Below, one piece after another: positions 36,430-44,462 of a DNA stretch of 64,000 nt. The position numbers and the translations under genes are program-made. Each line of letters starts with the position of its first letter. Position 1 is the stretch's first letter. The stretch is from Rhodospirillaceae bacterium (GTDB lineage: Bacteria > Pseudomonadota > Alphaproteobacteria > GCA-2731375): positions 1 through 64,000 of the forward strand of contig JABIWH010000028.1 of NCBI GenBank assembly GCA_018701215.1. The letters are read 5' to 3'. The notes beneath the pieces are model-generated. The model did no database searches and was not told the origin of the DNA. It saw only the letters and a program-made list of their open reading frames with translations.

Positions 36430-37635
36430 CTAAACCGCGCCGCTGTCGTGAAAGCCGGCGATTTCCGCTTCCGAGAACCCTATCTCGCCCAAAACCTCGT
36501 CCGTGTGCTGGCCATGGTCGGGGGCGCCGTGACGCACGGCGGGGCCGTCCACGTTGGCCATATAGGCGGCGGCAACCAGTCTTTGACTGCCGCCCAGGCT
36601 GGGCGGGCCATCTACATCGACCAGGATATCACGATGGGCCATCTGCTCGTCCGCGACGACATCGGCATAGCGCTTGATCTTGGCGATCGGCACTTTCGCG
36701 GCTTGTAGTTTTTCGACCCAATTGTCGGCACTGTCCGAGGCCAGGGCGGCGGAGATCTGGCCTTTTAGAAATTCGCCATGTTCGATCCGCCCATCACGGT
36801 CGCCATAGCGCGGATCATCCAGCAATGCGCCGATGCCTATGGTATCGAACAAGGCTTTGACCTGGGCCTCCTGAACGGCGGCTATTTGCAGATGACCATC
36901 GGCGGTGCCGTAGACATTCGCCGTGGGCATCCGGGTTATGGATTCATTGCCATCCAAGCGCGCTTCCTCGCCCTCAACCGTGTGGCAGACCAAGCGGGAG
37001 GCCTGCAGCGTCAAGGCGCTGTCCAGCATGGCAACATCAAGATGCTGCCCCTCGCCGGTTTCCCTGCGCCGATACAGGGCGGAGGAAATCGCCAGCGCCG
37101 CCGTCAGGCCAGTGGTCATATCGACCAGGAAAAAGCCGGCCCGGGTGGGGCCGGTTTCGGGATGGCCGTTGACGTTCATCATGCCGGATGCCGCCTGGAT
37201 CGCACCGTCATAGGCGGGCACGCCGGCTTTCGGACCTTTCTGGCCATAGCCCGAAATGGAGCAATAGATGACGTCGGGCTTGATGGATTTGGAGAAGTCA
37301 TAGCCAAAGCCCAGGCGATCCATCTGCCCAGCCTTGAAATTCTCCATCACCACATCGCTTTCCTTGATCAGGCGGGTGACGATTTCCTTGGCTTCCGGCG
37401 ATTTCAGATCGAGAACAATGCCGCGCTTGTTGACGTTGCACATCAGATAGCTGGGAGAGAGGCCCTGGGCGCGCAATTCGTCGCCGCAAATCAGCCGGCG
37501 TATCTGATCGCCGTCACCCGGCTGTTCGACCTTGATGACTTCTGCTCCCAACAGCGACAGTTGCTGGGCCGCGAAAGGCCCAGCCAGAACCTGGGTGAAA
37601 TCAAGAATGCGGATATTTGAAAACGCTTGCGTCAT
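36430..37635 (-). CDS. CaiB/BaiF CoA-transferase, third 401-residue paralogue
   Basis: A 401-residue family III CoA-transferase clearly related to the tandem pair but on the opposite strand. It starts MTQAFSNIRILDFTQVLAGP. The catalytic Asp172 is in VDMTTGL, and AYDGAIQAASGMMNVNGH is shared with the other two. Residues 205-300 differ strongly from them, so the acyl pocket is likely distinct. A 15-base palindrome lies 33 bases upstream of the start. Three paralogues of identical length within 5.3 kb point to local duplication with later inversion. Confidence 0.92.
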   Translation of the reverse strand: MTQAFSNIRILDFTQVLAGPFAAQQLSLLGAEVIKVEQPGDGDQIRRLICGDELRAQGLSPSYLMCNVNKRGIVLDLKSPEAKEIVTRLIKESDVVMENFKAGQMDRLGFGYDFSKSIKPDVIYCSISGYGQKGPKAGVPAYDGAIQAASGMMNVNGHPETGPTRAGFFLVDMTTGLTAALAISSALYRRRETGEGQHLDVAMLDSALTLQASRLVCHTVEGEEARLDGNESITRMPTANVYGTADGHLQIAAVQEAQVKALFDTIGIGALLDDPRYGDRDGRIEHGEFLKGQISAALASDSADNWVEKLQAAKVPIAKIKRYADVVADEQMAHRDILVDVDGPPSLGGSQRLVAAAYMANVDGPAVRHGAPDHGQHTDEVLGEIGFSEAEIAGFHDSGAV

Positions 37636-37667
37636 GCCTAAAACACACCTTTATCGTGAAAACCGGT

Positions 37668-37682
37668 CGATCACGGTGATCG
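37668..37682. promoter_or_regulatory. Perfect 15-bp palindrome upstream of a CoA-transferase gene
   Basis: CGATCAC-G-GTGATCG is a perfect inverted repeat with a single central base, 33 bases upstream of the start at 37635. Its size and symmetry suit a dimeric transcription regulator. No regulator gene is adjacent, so its binding protein is unknown. Confidence 0.45.
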
Positions 37683-37835
37683 TTGCTGCATTATGCCTTA
37701 TACCACCGAGCGCCCGTAGATCCACGTTAGCCCGGTCGCTTCGAAACTGGATCACTTCCAATCATGACGCTGCTTGCGTAGTGTCTGGGCTGTCCGGATT
37801 TCGGACCCGAGGCATTGGCGCAAAGGCGGAAATAG

Positions 37836-38249
37836 ATGGAATTTCTAAACATCCAGGCAGGACCCTTTACGTTCAAGGCAAAATTCGAGCTTGAGCAAGC
37901 CCCGAAAACCTGCGCCCGTTTTCGCGAATTATTGCCCTTTGAAAACAAGACGATCCATTCCCGCTGGAGTGGGGAGGCGGTTTGGATTCCGTTGGGCGAT
38001 TTCGATAGCAAATTGGCTTTCGAAAACCATACCTGTCATCCATCCCGCGGCGATATCCTGCTCTACCCAGGCGGTTACAGCGAGACGGAAATCCTTTTCG
38101 CCTACGGCAGCGCCAGCTTTGCCAGCAAAATGGGCGACCTCGCCGGAAACCATTTCCTTACCGTGGTCGAGGGACAGGAAGGGCTATACGATTTTGGCCG
38201 TTTGGTACTTTGGGAAGGCGCACAAGATATCGTCTTTTCCGCTGCCTGA
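37836..38249 (+). CDS. DUF3830 cyclophilin-like fold protein
   Basis: A 137-residue member of DUF3830, small proteins with a cyclophilin-like beta-barrel. FKAKFELEQAPKTCARFRELLPF, HSRWSGEAVWIPLGDF and the RGDILLYPGGYSETEILFAYG segment match the family. No peptidyl-prolyl isomerase residues are recognisable. Members often accompany amidase, hydantoinase or amino-acid catabolic genes (from memory), which fits this window. The start ATG has GGCGGAAATAG upstream. Function unknown. It converges on the GMC oxidoreductase with a 13-base tandem repeat in the gap. Confidence 0.82.
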   Translation: MEFLNIQAGPFTFKAKFELEQAPKTCARFRELLPFENKTIHSRWSGEAVWIPLGDFDSKLAFENHTCHPSRGDILLYPGGYSETEILFAYGSASFASKMGDLAGNHFLTVVEGQEGLYDFGRLVLWEGAQDIVFSAA

Positions 38250-38262
38250 GCGACTGACTACC

Positions 38263-38301
38263 TTCACCGATTACATTCATCGATTGCGCTCACCGATTGC
38301 G
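38263..38301. repeat. Three tandem 13-nt units at convergent gene ends
   Basis: TTCACCGATTACA, TTCATCGATTGCG and CTCACCGATTGCG follow each other at 38263, 38276 and 38289. The last unit contains the GMC oxidoreductase stop codon (38290-38292). The other two fill the gap to the DUF3830 gene. Confidence 0.8.
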
Positions 38302-39909
38302 TTCTCTGTGTATCATATCGGCGCATTTTTCACCGACCATCATGGCGGGCGCGTTGGTGTTGCCGGAGGTTACCACGGGCATGATCGAGGCATCGGCGAT
38401 GCGCAGGCCCGACAGGCCGCGGACCCGCAAATGATCATCCACCACGCTCATCTCGTCATTGCCCATCTTGCAGGTACCAACCGGATGATAGATCGTCGCG
38501 GCGCTGTTGCGGATATGCTGGATAATCTCTTCGTCCGTTTGGGCCTGGGCGGCGGGGCCGTGCTCGCCTTCAAGATAGTCGGCGAACGGTTGGGTGTTGA
38601 GAATCCTGCGCAAGATCTTGACGCCGCGCAGCATGCCCTGGACGTCTTCATCCCGGTCCAGATAGTTCGGCTGGATCGCCAGGCGCGTGCCGCCGTCGCC
38701 TGAATTTTGAGCGACCAGGCGCACATCGCCCCGGCTTTTCGGGCGGGTGAAACAGATCGAGGCGGTACCGCCCGGAAAGGGATGAAAGACAAAGCCGCCT
38801 TGAGAGGAATAATCAAAACTGAAGGGCCGGTAGTTGATCTGAATGTCCGGCCGCCCGCCCGCGCCCGTGGAATCGAGAAAGCCGCAAATTTCCGTACTGG
38901 TCAGCCCAAAGGCGCCGGTGCGCGTGATGCCGTAACGCAATAACTCGAACCCCATGCGCGGCTTGTTATTGAGCATCTGGTTCAGGGTGGGATAGGCCGC
39001 CTTCAGACGCGGTTGCAGATGCACGAAGGCATGGTCATGCAGGTTCTTGCCCACGCCGGGCAGATGGTGTGTGGGCTCGATGCCGACATCCTTTAACTCG
39101 GCACTGTCCCCGATGCCCGATTGCAGCAGGATCTGCGGCGAGCCAATTGCACTGGCCGACAGGATCACTTCCCGCCCCGCCTGCACCGTATGCGCGGTCC
39201 CGCCATTGTCCAGATACTCGACGCCGGTGACGCGGGTACCGTCGAGCACGATGCGCGAGACATTGGCGCCTGTTTGAATAGTCAAATTTGTGCGGTTGCG
39301 GGCCGGCTTCAGATAGCCTTGCGCGGCCGAAGCGCGGCGGCCGTTACGAATAGTGCCCTGCACCGTGGCAATGCCGTGCTGGTCGCCGGTATTCAGATCG
39401 TCGATACGCGGGATGCCCGTGGCGATTGCCGCTTCGAGAAACTTGTTGGAAGATTCGTTGCTGGGCAGGGTGTTCGACACGGCGATGGGGCCGCCGACGC
39501 CATGGCTCTCGTTGGCGCCGTGCTGGTGGTCTTCCATCTTTTTGTACAACGGCAGCACATCGTCCCAGCCCCAGCCATCGTTGCCGGCATCGCGCCAATC
39601 GTCATAGTCCTGGGCCTGGCCTCGAATATAAAGCATGCCGTTGATGGAGGACGAACCGCCCAGCACCTTGCCCGAGGGAAAGAACATCTCCCGCCCGTTC
39701 AAACCTGGCACGGGTTCGGATTTGCGCAGCCAAGTTGTTTTTGGATTGGTCAGCAAATGCGGGAACAGCACGGGGATATGAATAAACGGGTGCCGGTCCT
39801 TGCCGCCAGCTTCCAGCAACAATACGGATGTCTTGCCGTCCTCCGACAGGCGTCCCGCCGCCGCCGCGCCGCCCGATCCCGAACCAATGACGATGTAATC
39901 GTACTGCAT
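38290..39909 (-). CDS. GMC-family FAD-dependent oxidoreductase (choline dehydrogenase-like)
   Basis: A 539-residue glucose-methanol-choline oxidoreductase oxidising an alcohol to an aldehyde. The FAD-binding start IVIGSGSGGAAAAGRLSEDG, GMC signature 1 near GKVLGGSSSINGMLYIRG and signature 2 ASAIGSPQILLQSGIG are present. The C-terminal YHPVGTCKMG and VTSGNTNAPAMMVGEK carry the catalytic His and Asn. The alcohol substrate is unknown; the branch is that of BetA/AlkJ-like dehydrogenases. It lies 13 bases downstream of the lysE-like gene and is probably co-transcribed with it. Confidence 0.92.
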   Translation of the reverse strand: MQYDYIVIGSGSGGAAAAGRLSEDGKTSVLLLEAGGKDRHPFIHIPVLFPHLLTNPKTTWLRKSEPVPGLNGREMFFPSGKVLGGSSSINGMLYIRGQAQDYDDWRDAGNDGWGWDDVLPLYKKMEDHQHGANESHGVGGPIAVSNTLPSNESSNKFLEAAIATGIPRIDDLNTGDQHGIATVQGTIRNGRRASAAQGYLKPARNRTNLTIQTGANVSRIVLDGTRVTGVEYLDNGGTAHTVQAGREVILSASAIGSPQILLQSGIGDSAELKDVGIEPTHHLPGVGKNLHDHAFVHLQPRLKAAYPTLNQMLNNKPRMGFELLRYGITRTGAFGLTSTEICGFLDSTGAGGRPDIQINYRPFSFDYSSQGGFVFHPFPGGTASICFTRPKSRGDVRLVAQNSGDGGTRLAIQPNYLDRDEDVQGMLRGVKILRRILNTQPFADYLEGEHGPAAQAQTDEEIIQHIRNSAATIYHPVGTCKMGNDEMSVVDDHLRVRGLSGLRIADASIMPVVTSGNTNAPAMMVGEKCADMIHRERNR

Positions 39910-39922
39910 CTGTTATTCCTAT

Positions 39923-40543
39923 TTAGCGTCTGGCCAGGGCCAGGCCGATACCGGTACCGATCAGCAAACAGCCCGTGATACGGCTGCGGATGCGGGCCCG
40001 CCGCCCGCTTTGCAAAAACCCGCGCAGGCGGCCCGCCAGCAAAGCATAGCCGGAATCAAAAACGATCGCGATCACGACAAAGCTAACGCTCATCAAGGCC
40101 AATTGTGGCCCCAGGGGTGCCGCGGGGTCAATAAACTGCGGAAAAAAGGCGGCATAAAACAAAATCGCCTTGGGGTTGGTGATGGCGACCAGGATGCCTT
40201 GCCAGAATACCGTTGCCTTGGTCCGACGGGCGCCCGCATCCGCCTCATTAAGCAGTACGCCCCTGCTGCGCAGTTCCTTGATACCCAGCCAGACCAGATA
40301 GCCCACGCCCAGCCAGCGGATCAGATCGAACAAATCCGCCAGAAAAACCATGGCCGTGGAAAGCCCAAAGGCGCCCAGCCCCACCAACAGCGCATTGCCC
40401 AGGCTGGACCCCGCCACGGTGGCCAATCCCGTGCCCGTGCCGTGACGCAATGATTGCGCGACGACCAGGCTTACAACGGGCCCCGGCATCATGATCATCA
40501 ACGTGGTGGCAAGGCAAAAGGTCAAATAAAGTTCGATACTCAT
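39923..40543 (-). CDS. LysE/RhtB-family exporter
   Basis: A 206-residue inner-membrane protein with about six helices, of the LysE/RhtB amino-acid exporter family. The N-terminal TTLMIMMPGPVVSLVVAQSL and the FWQGILVAITNPKAILFYAAFFPQF motif are diagnostic. ATG 40543 is preceded by GGGAGAGG; the longer frame to 40675 adds non-membrane sequence. The exported solute is unknown. It is divergent from the acyl-CoA ligase, with 113 bases between the starts that should hold both promoters. Confidence 0.9.
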   Translation of the reverse strand: MSIELYLTFCLATTLMIMMPGPVVSLVVAQSLRHGTGTGLATVAGSSLGNALLVGLGAFGLSTAMVFLADLFDLIRWLGVGYLVWLGIKELRSRGVLLNEADAGARRTKATVFWQGILVAITNPKAILFYAAFFPQFIDPAAPLGPQLALMSVSFVVIAIVFDSGYALLAGRLRGFLQSGRRARIRSRITGCLLIGTGIGLALARR

Positions 40544-40656
40544 CTCTTCACCTCTCCCCGGCGCGGCAATACGCAATATTGGCATCCCGGCGCCACTGCT
40601 GGCATTATGGGCGGATAAAAAACACAAGACAATTCTGTAAGGGGGGGACCCACGGT

Positions 40657-42294
40657 ATGACCCAGGATATTTCAAGTTGGACGCTGACCGGTCTGTTGCA
40701 GCGTCAGGCAGCGGCTCATGGCGAGCGCGAGTTCATGGCGTTCGAACACGGTACTTCGTTAAGCTTCGCCTCGCTGCATCGCGACAGCGACCAGCTGGCC
40801 CGCAACTTGGCCGGCCTTGGCGTGGGTCCGGGCGACCGGGTCATGGTGATGTTAAAGAACCGTATCGAGTTCATGCTGGCCATGTTTGCGGCCATGAAGC
40901 TGGGCGCCATTTTCGTGCCCATCAATACTGAGCTCAAGGGCGCCTTTCTAACCCATCAGATGTCCAACGCCGAACCGCGTGTGCTCTTCCTTGACCATGA
41001 TCTGCGCGATGCCTTTGACGCGGTCAAGGCGGGAAATGATAGCCTTGCCACCATCATCTATGTGGCGGGAGATGTCCCCGCGCAGCGCCCTGCGATCCTG
41101 GCCCGGGCGGAGGCCATGACGTTTGAGAATTTTTCCGGGCTCGCCGGCACGAAAGACGATGTATTGCTTACGGCGAGACCTCAGGATATCGCCTGCATAA
41201 TGTACACATCCGGCACCACGGGCCCCTCCAAGGGGGTGTTGATGCCGCACGCCCATTGCTATCTGTTCGGCTACGGCATGGGTCGGACCATGGCGATGAC
41301 TGAAGACGACTGCCAATATGTCTGCATGCCCCTATTCCATGCCATGGGGCTATTGTTGCAGGTGGTCAGTTCGTTAATCAGCGGCTCGAACGTATTCTGC
41401 ATCGAACGCTTTTCACCGGCCCGCTGGCTTGACGATGTTCGGGCCTGCGGCGCCACCGTGACTAATGCCCTGGGCGTGATCCCGGAATTCATCTTCCGCA
41501 CGCCGAAGACCGAACACGACCGCGATCATAAAATGCGCACGGTGGTAGCGGTGCCTATCGCAGCCGAGTGGGGCGAAGCGATGGAGCAGCGCTTCGGCTT
41601 CAAATTCATGCAGGCCTACGGCATGACGGAGGTCAACATCCCCTGCTACACCAACGACGACGATCCCCTGTTGCCGGGCATGGCGGGCCATGTCTTGAAT
41701 GACTTCTTTGAGGTCGAAGTCGTCGACGCGGCCACGGATATCCCACAGGCTCAGGGCGAGATCGGCGAAATCGTGGTCCGGCCCAAGGTGCCGTTCTGTT
41801 TTAATCAGGGCTATTACCGGATGCCGGAAGTTACCATCGAGGCCTGGCGCAATTTGTGGTTCCACACCGGCGATGCGGGTTATTTCGACGAACAGGGCCG
41901 GCTGTACTACGCCGACCGCATCAAGGACCGCATCCGCCGCCGCGGCGAAAACATTTCATCGTTTGAAATTGAACAGGTGCTGAACGATCACCCGGACGTG
42001 GTGGAAAGCGCCGTCGTCGGCATTCGTGTCGAGGTCGAGGGCACGGGCGGCGAGGACGAGGTCAAGGCCTACATCGTTACCCCGGGCGGCGCGGAGATCG
42101 ACAACATCGCCCTGTTGGATTATTGCGCCGAAAATATCCCGCGCTTTGCCGTGCCCCGCTATATCGAGGCGGTGGAGGAGGTGGCGAAAACCGCAACCGG
42201 CAAAATTCAGAAAGAACCGCTGCGTCAAGCCGGCATCACCAACCGCACCTGGGACCGGGAATCGGTGGGTTACAAGATCCCGCGCCGAGTGTGA
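40657..42294 (+). CDS. Acyl-CoA synthetase, CaiC/AMP-dependent family
   Basis: A 545-residue ANL-superfamily ligase activating a carboxylic acid through an acyl-adenylate to its CoA thioester. The P-loop reads YTSGTTGPSKGVLMPH, the A5 motif QAYGMTEVN, the A7 motif GDAGYFDEQGRLYYADRIKD and the hinge RIRRRGENIS. The A10 lysine is in KTATGKIQKEPLR. The sequence resembles carnitine/crotonobetaine-CoA ligases. A run of seven G precedes the ATG at 40657. The stop lies 4 bases before the possible start of the GST gene. A sirtuin three genes downstream could deacylate the A10 lysine, as for acetyl-CoA synthetase. Confidence 0.93.
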   Translation: MTQDISSWTLTGLLQRQAAAHGEREFMAFEHGTSLSFASLHRDSDQLARNLAGLGVGPGDRVMVMLKNRIEFMLAMFAAMKLGAIFVPINTELKGAFLTHQMSNAEPRVLFLDHDLRDAFDAVKAGNDSLATIIYVAGDVPAQRPAILARAEAMTFENFSGLAGTKDDVLLTARPQDIACIMYTSGTTGPSKGVLMPHAHCYLFGYGMGRTMAMTEDDCQYVCMPLFHAMGLLLQVVSSLISGSNVFCIERFSPARWLDDVRACGATVTNALGVIPEFIFRTPKTEHDRDHKMRTVVAVPIAAEWGEAMEQRFGFKFMQAYGMTEVNIPCYTNDDDPLLPGMAGHVLNDFFEVEVVDAATDIPQAQGEIGEIVVRPKVPFCFNQGYYRMPEVTIEAWRNLWFHTGDAGYFDEQGRLYYADRIKDRIRRRGENISSFEIEQVLNDHPDVVESAVVGIRVEVEGTGGEDEVKAYIVTPGGAEIDNIALLDYCAENIPRFAVPRYIEAVEEVAKTATGKIQKEPLRQAGITNRTWDRESVGYKIPRRV

Positions 42295-42298
42295 TGCC

Positions 42299-43162
42299 TT
42301 GGTCCAGCTGATCAATAGCGATATCCGCAGCCGCGAGGTGCTGGATTGGCGCGGCCTGCATATTCTGCACGGACGAATGTCGTCGTGTTCGCAAAAACTG
42401 CGGATATTCCTCAACCTCAAGGGCATCGAATGGCAGGGCCACGAAATGGACCTGGCGAAAAGCCAGACCTATTCGGACTGGTTCCTCGGCATCAATCCGC
42501 GCGGCCTGGTGCCTGTTCTGGTCTGGGACGGCGCCGTACATATTGAAAGCAATGACATCCTGGCCTTGCTGGATCGTGAATTTCCCGAACCATGCCTGAT
42601 CCCGCCGGAACAGGCGGTGGAAATCGCAACATTGTTGCAGCAGGAGGATGATCTGCACCTGGATTTGCGGACCTTGAGCTTTCGTTTCGTCGTGGGGCGC
42701 ACGGCCTCGAACAAGACGCCCGAGATGCTGGCCCGCTATGACGACGGCAGCGGCACCGTCAACGGCCAACCCGACCATGACAAGCGGGCAGCGGAAATCG
42801 ATTTCTACCAACGCCTGGCAAGCCAGGGCATCCCGGATGATACGGCGCGTGCCTCGGTGGCCAAATTCCGCGCCGCCTTTACTGATCTGGAACAGCGGTT
42901 GTCGTCGGCGCCCTATATCCTGGGCCCGAACATCAGCGTTTTGGATATCGCCTGGTTCGTCTATGCCAGCCGGCTGCAATTCGGCGGTTACCCCATTGCC
43001 CAGGCCCATCCGAAGGTCCATGCCTGGCGGCATAAGCTGGCCGAAGACGCGCGTTTCTCGCGTGAGGTCCAGCCACCGCCGCCGGTATTGGAAACCATCG
43101 CCCGCAATCACCGGGAATGGGCCAAGACCGGTTCCATGATGGCAGATATCGCAGGCTTTTAG
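42299..43162 (+). CDS. Glutathione S-transferase-like protein
   Basis: A protein of about 287 residues with an N-terminal thioredoxin-fold GST domain (GLHILHGRMSSCSQKLRIFLN, then NPRGLVPVLVWDG and ESNDIL for the glutathione gamma-glutamyl site) and an all-helical C-terminal half (FYQRLASQGIPDDTA to ISVLDIAWFVYASRLQFGGYP). The helical half is longer than in most GSTs. The start is uncertain: TTG 42299 directly follows the ligase stop, GTG 42338 is the alternative, and ATG 42379 would remove the first beta strand. The frame is open further upstream inside the ligase gene, but that is shadow. It is probably translated with the ligase. Confidence 0.85.
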   Translation: MVQLINSDIRSREVLDWRGLHILHGRMSSCSQKLRIFLNLKGIEWQGHEMDLAKSQTYSDWFLGINPRGLVPVLVWDGAVHIESNDILALLDREFPEPCLIPPEQAVEIATLLQQEDDLHLDLRTLSFRFVVGRTASNKTPEMLARYDDGSGTVNGQPDHDKRAAEIDFYQRLASQGIPDDTARASVAKFRAAFTDLEQRLSSAPYILGPNISVLDIAWFVYASRLQFGGYPIAQAHPKVHAWRHKLAEDARFSREVQPPPPVLETIARNHREWAKTGSMMADIAGF

Positions 43163-43165
43163 GGC

Positions 43166-43672
43166 CTATGACTCGTGGCGGTATTGCTGGCAGAATTCAA
43201 GATAAGCTTTGAAATACTCACCGATCTTACCGCCCGTGGTGACCCGGCTGGAATCCCTGGGCACGAAAACCTTGCGCACCTGAAACAGCCAATGGCGGCC
43301 ATCGCGCACGTATTCATCCTCGTACCAGCCTTGCAGATTGTTGTAGATCGCCTCCGGCCGCAGCAGGAATTCGTTCAATTCACACTTGCCGCTGGCCCGA
43401 TCACCATCCACATCGATCATCACATTGGTCATGACATGATGCAGACCGGGAATGGTGCGTTGCAGCCCGGCGGCGAAATCGCGTAGTTCGTCCCGCCCCT
43501 CGACGATCACTTTCATGACCGGAATTTCGAAGCGGCCATTGTCGGCGAACAACCCAGCCCAGGCGCCGGGGTCCGCGGTCTGGTAATCGGCGGCGAAGGC
43601 ATAGCGGCCCAGCAGATCCTGGATCATCACACGGTCGGCGGCTTCCTGAATATATTTTTCGTCCAGCGCCAT
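43166..43672 (-). CDS. SnoaL-like (NTF2 fold) protein
   Basis: A 168-residue SnoaL_4-type protein. RVMIQDLLGRYAFAADYQTADPGAWAGLF, HHVMTNVMIDVDGDRASGKCELNEFLL and the late GWYEDEYVRDGRHWLFQVRKVF strands match the group, which includes small-subunit-like and dehydratase-like proteins. The motif HHVMTN carries a conserved His pair often placed in the pocket. It ends 3 bases from the convergent GST stop and is 15 bases downstream of the sirtuin gene, so it belongs to the minus-strand group with sirtuin and alcohol dehydrogenase. Reaction unknown. Confidence 0.8.
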   Translation of the reverse strand: MALDEKYIQEAADRVMIQDLLGRYAFAADYQTADPGAWAGLFADNGRFEIPVMKVIVEGRDELRDFAAGLQRTIPGLHHVMTNVMIDVDGDRASGKCELNEFLLRPEAIYNNLQGWYEDEYVRDGRHWLFQVRKVFVPRDSSRVTTGGKIGEYFKAYLEFCQQYRHES

Positions 43673-43687
43673 GGCCTGCCAACCCTC

Positions 43688-44452
43688 CTAATTAACTGCG
43701 ACCGCGTCACCCAGGGTTGGGCCAATCTCGCCATTGATGACCAGATCGGCATATTGGTCCAGGTCCGTGGGCTCGCGGTTCAGAATGACCATTCCGGAAC
43801 CATTCTGTTTTGCCATGACCGGAAATCCGGCCGCCGGATAGACCACCAGGGAGGAACCGATGGCGATAAACAGATCACAGGCCAGGGTTTCCCGCTGTGC
43901 CCGGGCCATCTCGGCCTCCGGCATGGATTGGCCAAATGAAATCGTCGCGGTTTTCATGAATTCGCTGCCGCAGCCGGTGCAGACCGGCATGGCTTCATCC
44001 ACCAGAAACGCTTCCTTGATCGGATCCAGTTCATGGCGCAGACCACAACCGAGGCATTTGGCGTAAGTGGCATTGCCGTGCAGTTCTATGACCTGCATGT
44101 CGGGGATACCCGAGGCCTGGTGCAAGCCATCTATATTCTGCGTTATCACGGCGGAAACTTTGCCCGTATCGACCAGGCGGGCAACGGCGCGGTGGCCTCG
44201 ATTTGGCTCGGCGGTGGTCATGGTCCGGTCCATGGCGAACTTGCGGCGCCAGGATTCCCGGCGCATTTCCTCGGATGCCATGAAATCACTGAAATCTATC
44301 GGTTTGTATTTGGTCCATAAACCGCCGGGACTACGGAAATCGGGAATACCCGACTCGGTACTGATACCCGCGCCGGTGAAGATCACCACGCTCTCTGCGG
44401 CCTCCAGCAAATCAGCCAGGCGCCGCACATCGTCCTTGTCCGCAAAAGCCAT
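43688..44452 (-). CDS. cobB: Sirtuin NAD-dependent protein deacylase
   Basis: A 254-residue sirtuin removing acyl groups from protein lysines at the expense of NAD. The NAD-binding GAGISTESGIPDFRSPGG, ITQNIDGLHQASG and the catalytic His in IELHGN are intact. A zinc ribbon has two Cys pairs, CLGCG and CTGCG. GSSLVVYPAAG closes the NAD pocket. There is no CobB-type N-terminal extension with the Tyr/Arg pair of desuccinylases, so deacetylase activity is more likely. It is co-oriented with, and 10 bases downstream of, the iron alcohol dehydrogenase. The acyl-CoA ligase at 40657 is a plausible target. Confidence 0.93.
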   Translation of the reverse strand: MAFADKDDVRRLADLLEAAESVVIFTGAGISTESGIPDFRSPGGLWTKYKPIDFSDFMASEEMRRESWRRKFAMDRTMTTAEPNRGHRAVARLVDTGKVSAVITQNIDGLHQASGIPDMQVIELHGNATYAKCLGCGLRHELDPIKEAFLVDEAMPVCTGCGSEFMKTATISFGQSMPEAEMARAQRETLACDLFIAIGSSLVVYPAAGFPVMAKQNGSGMVILNREPTDLDQYADLVINGEIGPTLGDAVAVN

Positions 44453-44462
44453 CTCGCAACTC

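Noticed and set aside
42026..42298. Upstream extension of the GST frame
   Set aside because: Overlaps the acyl-CoA ligase coding sequence in another frame and has no GST homology.
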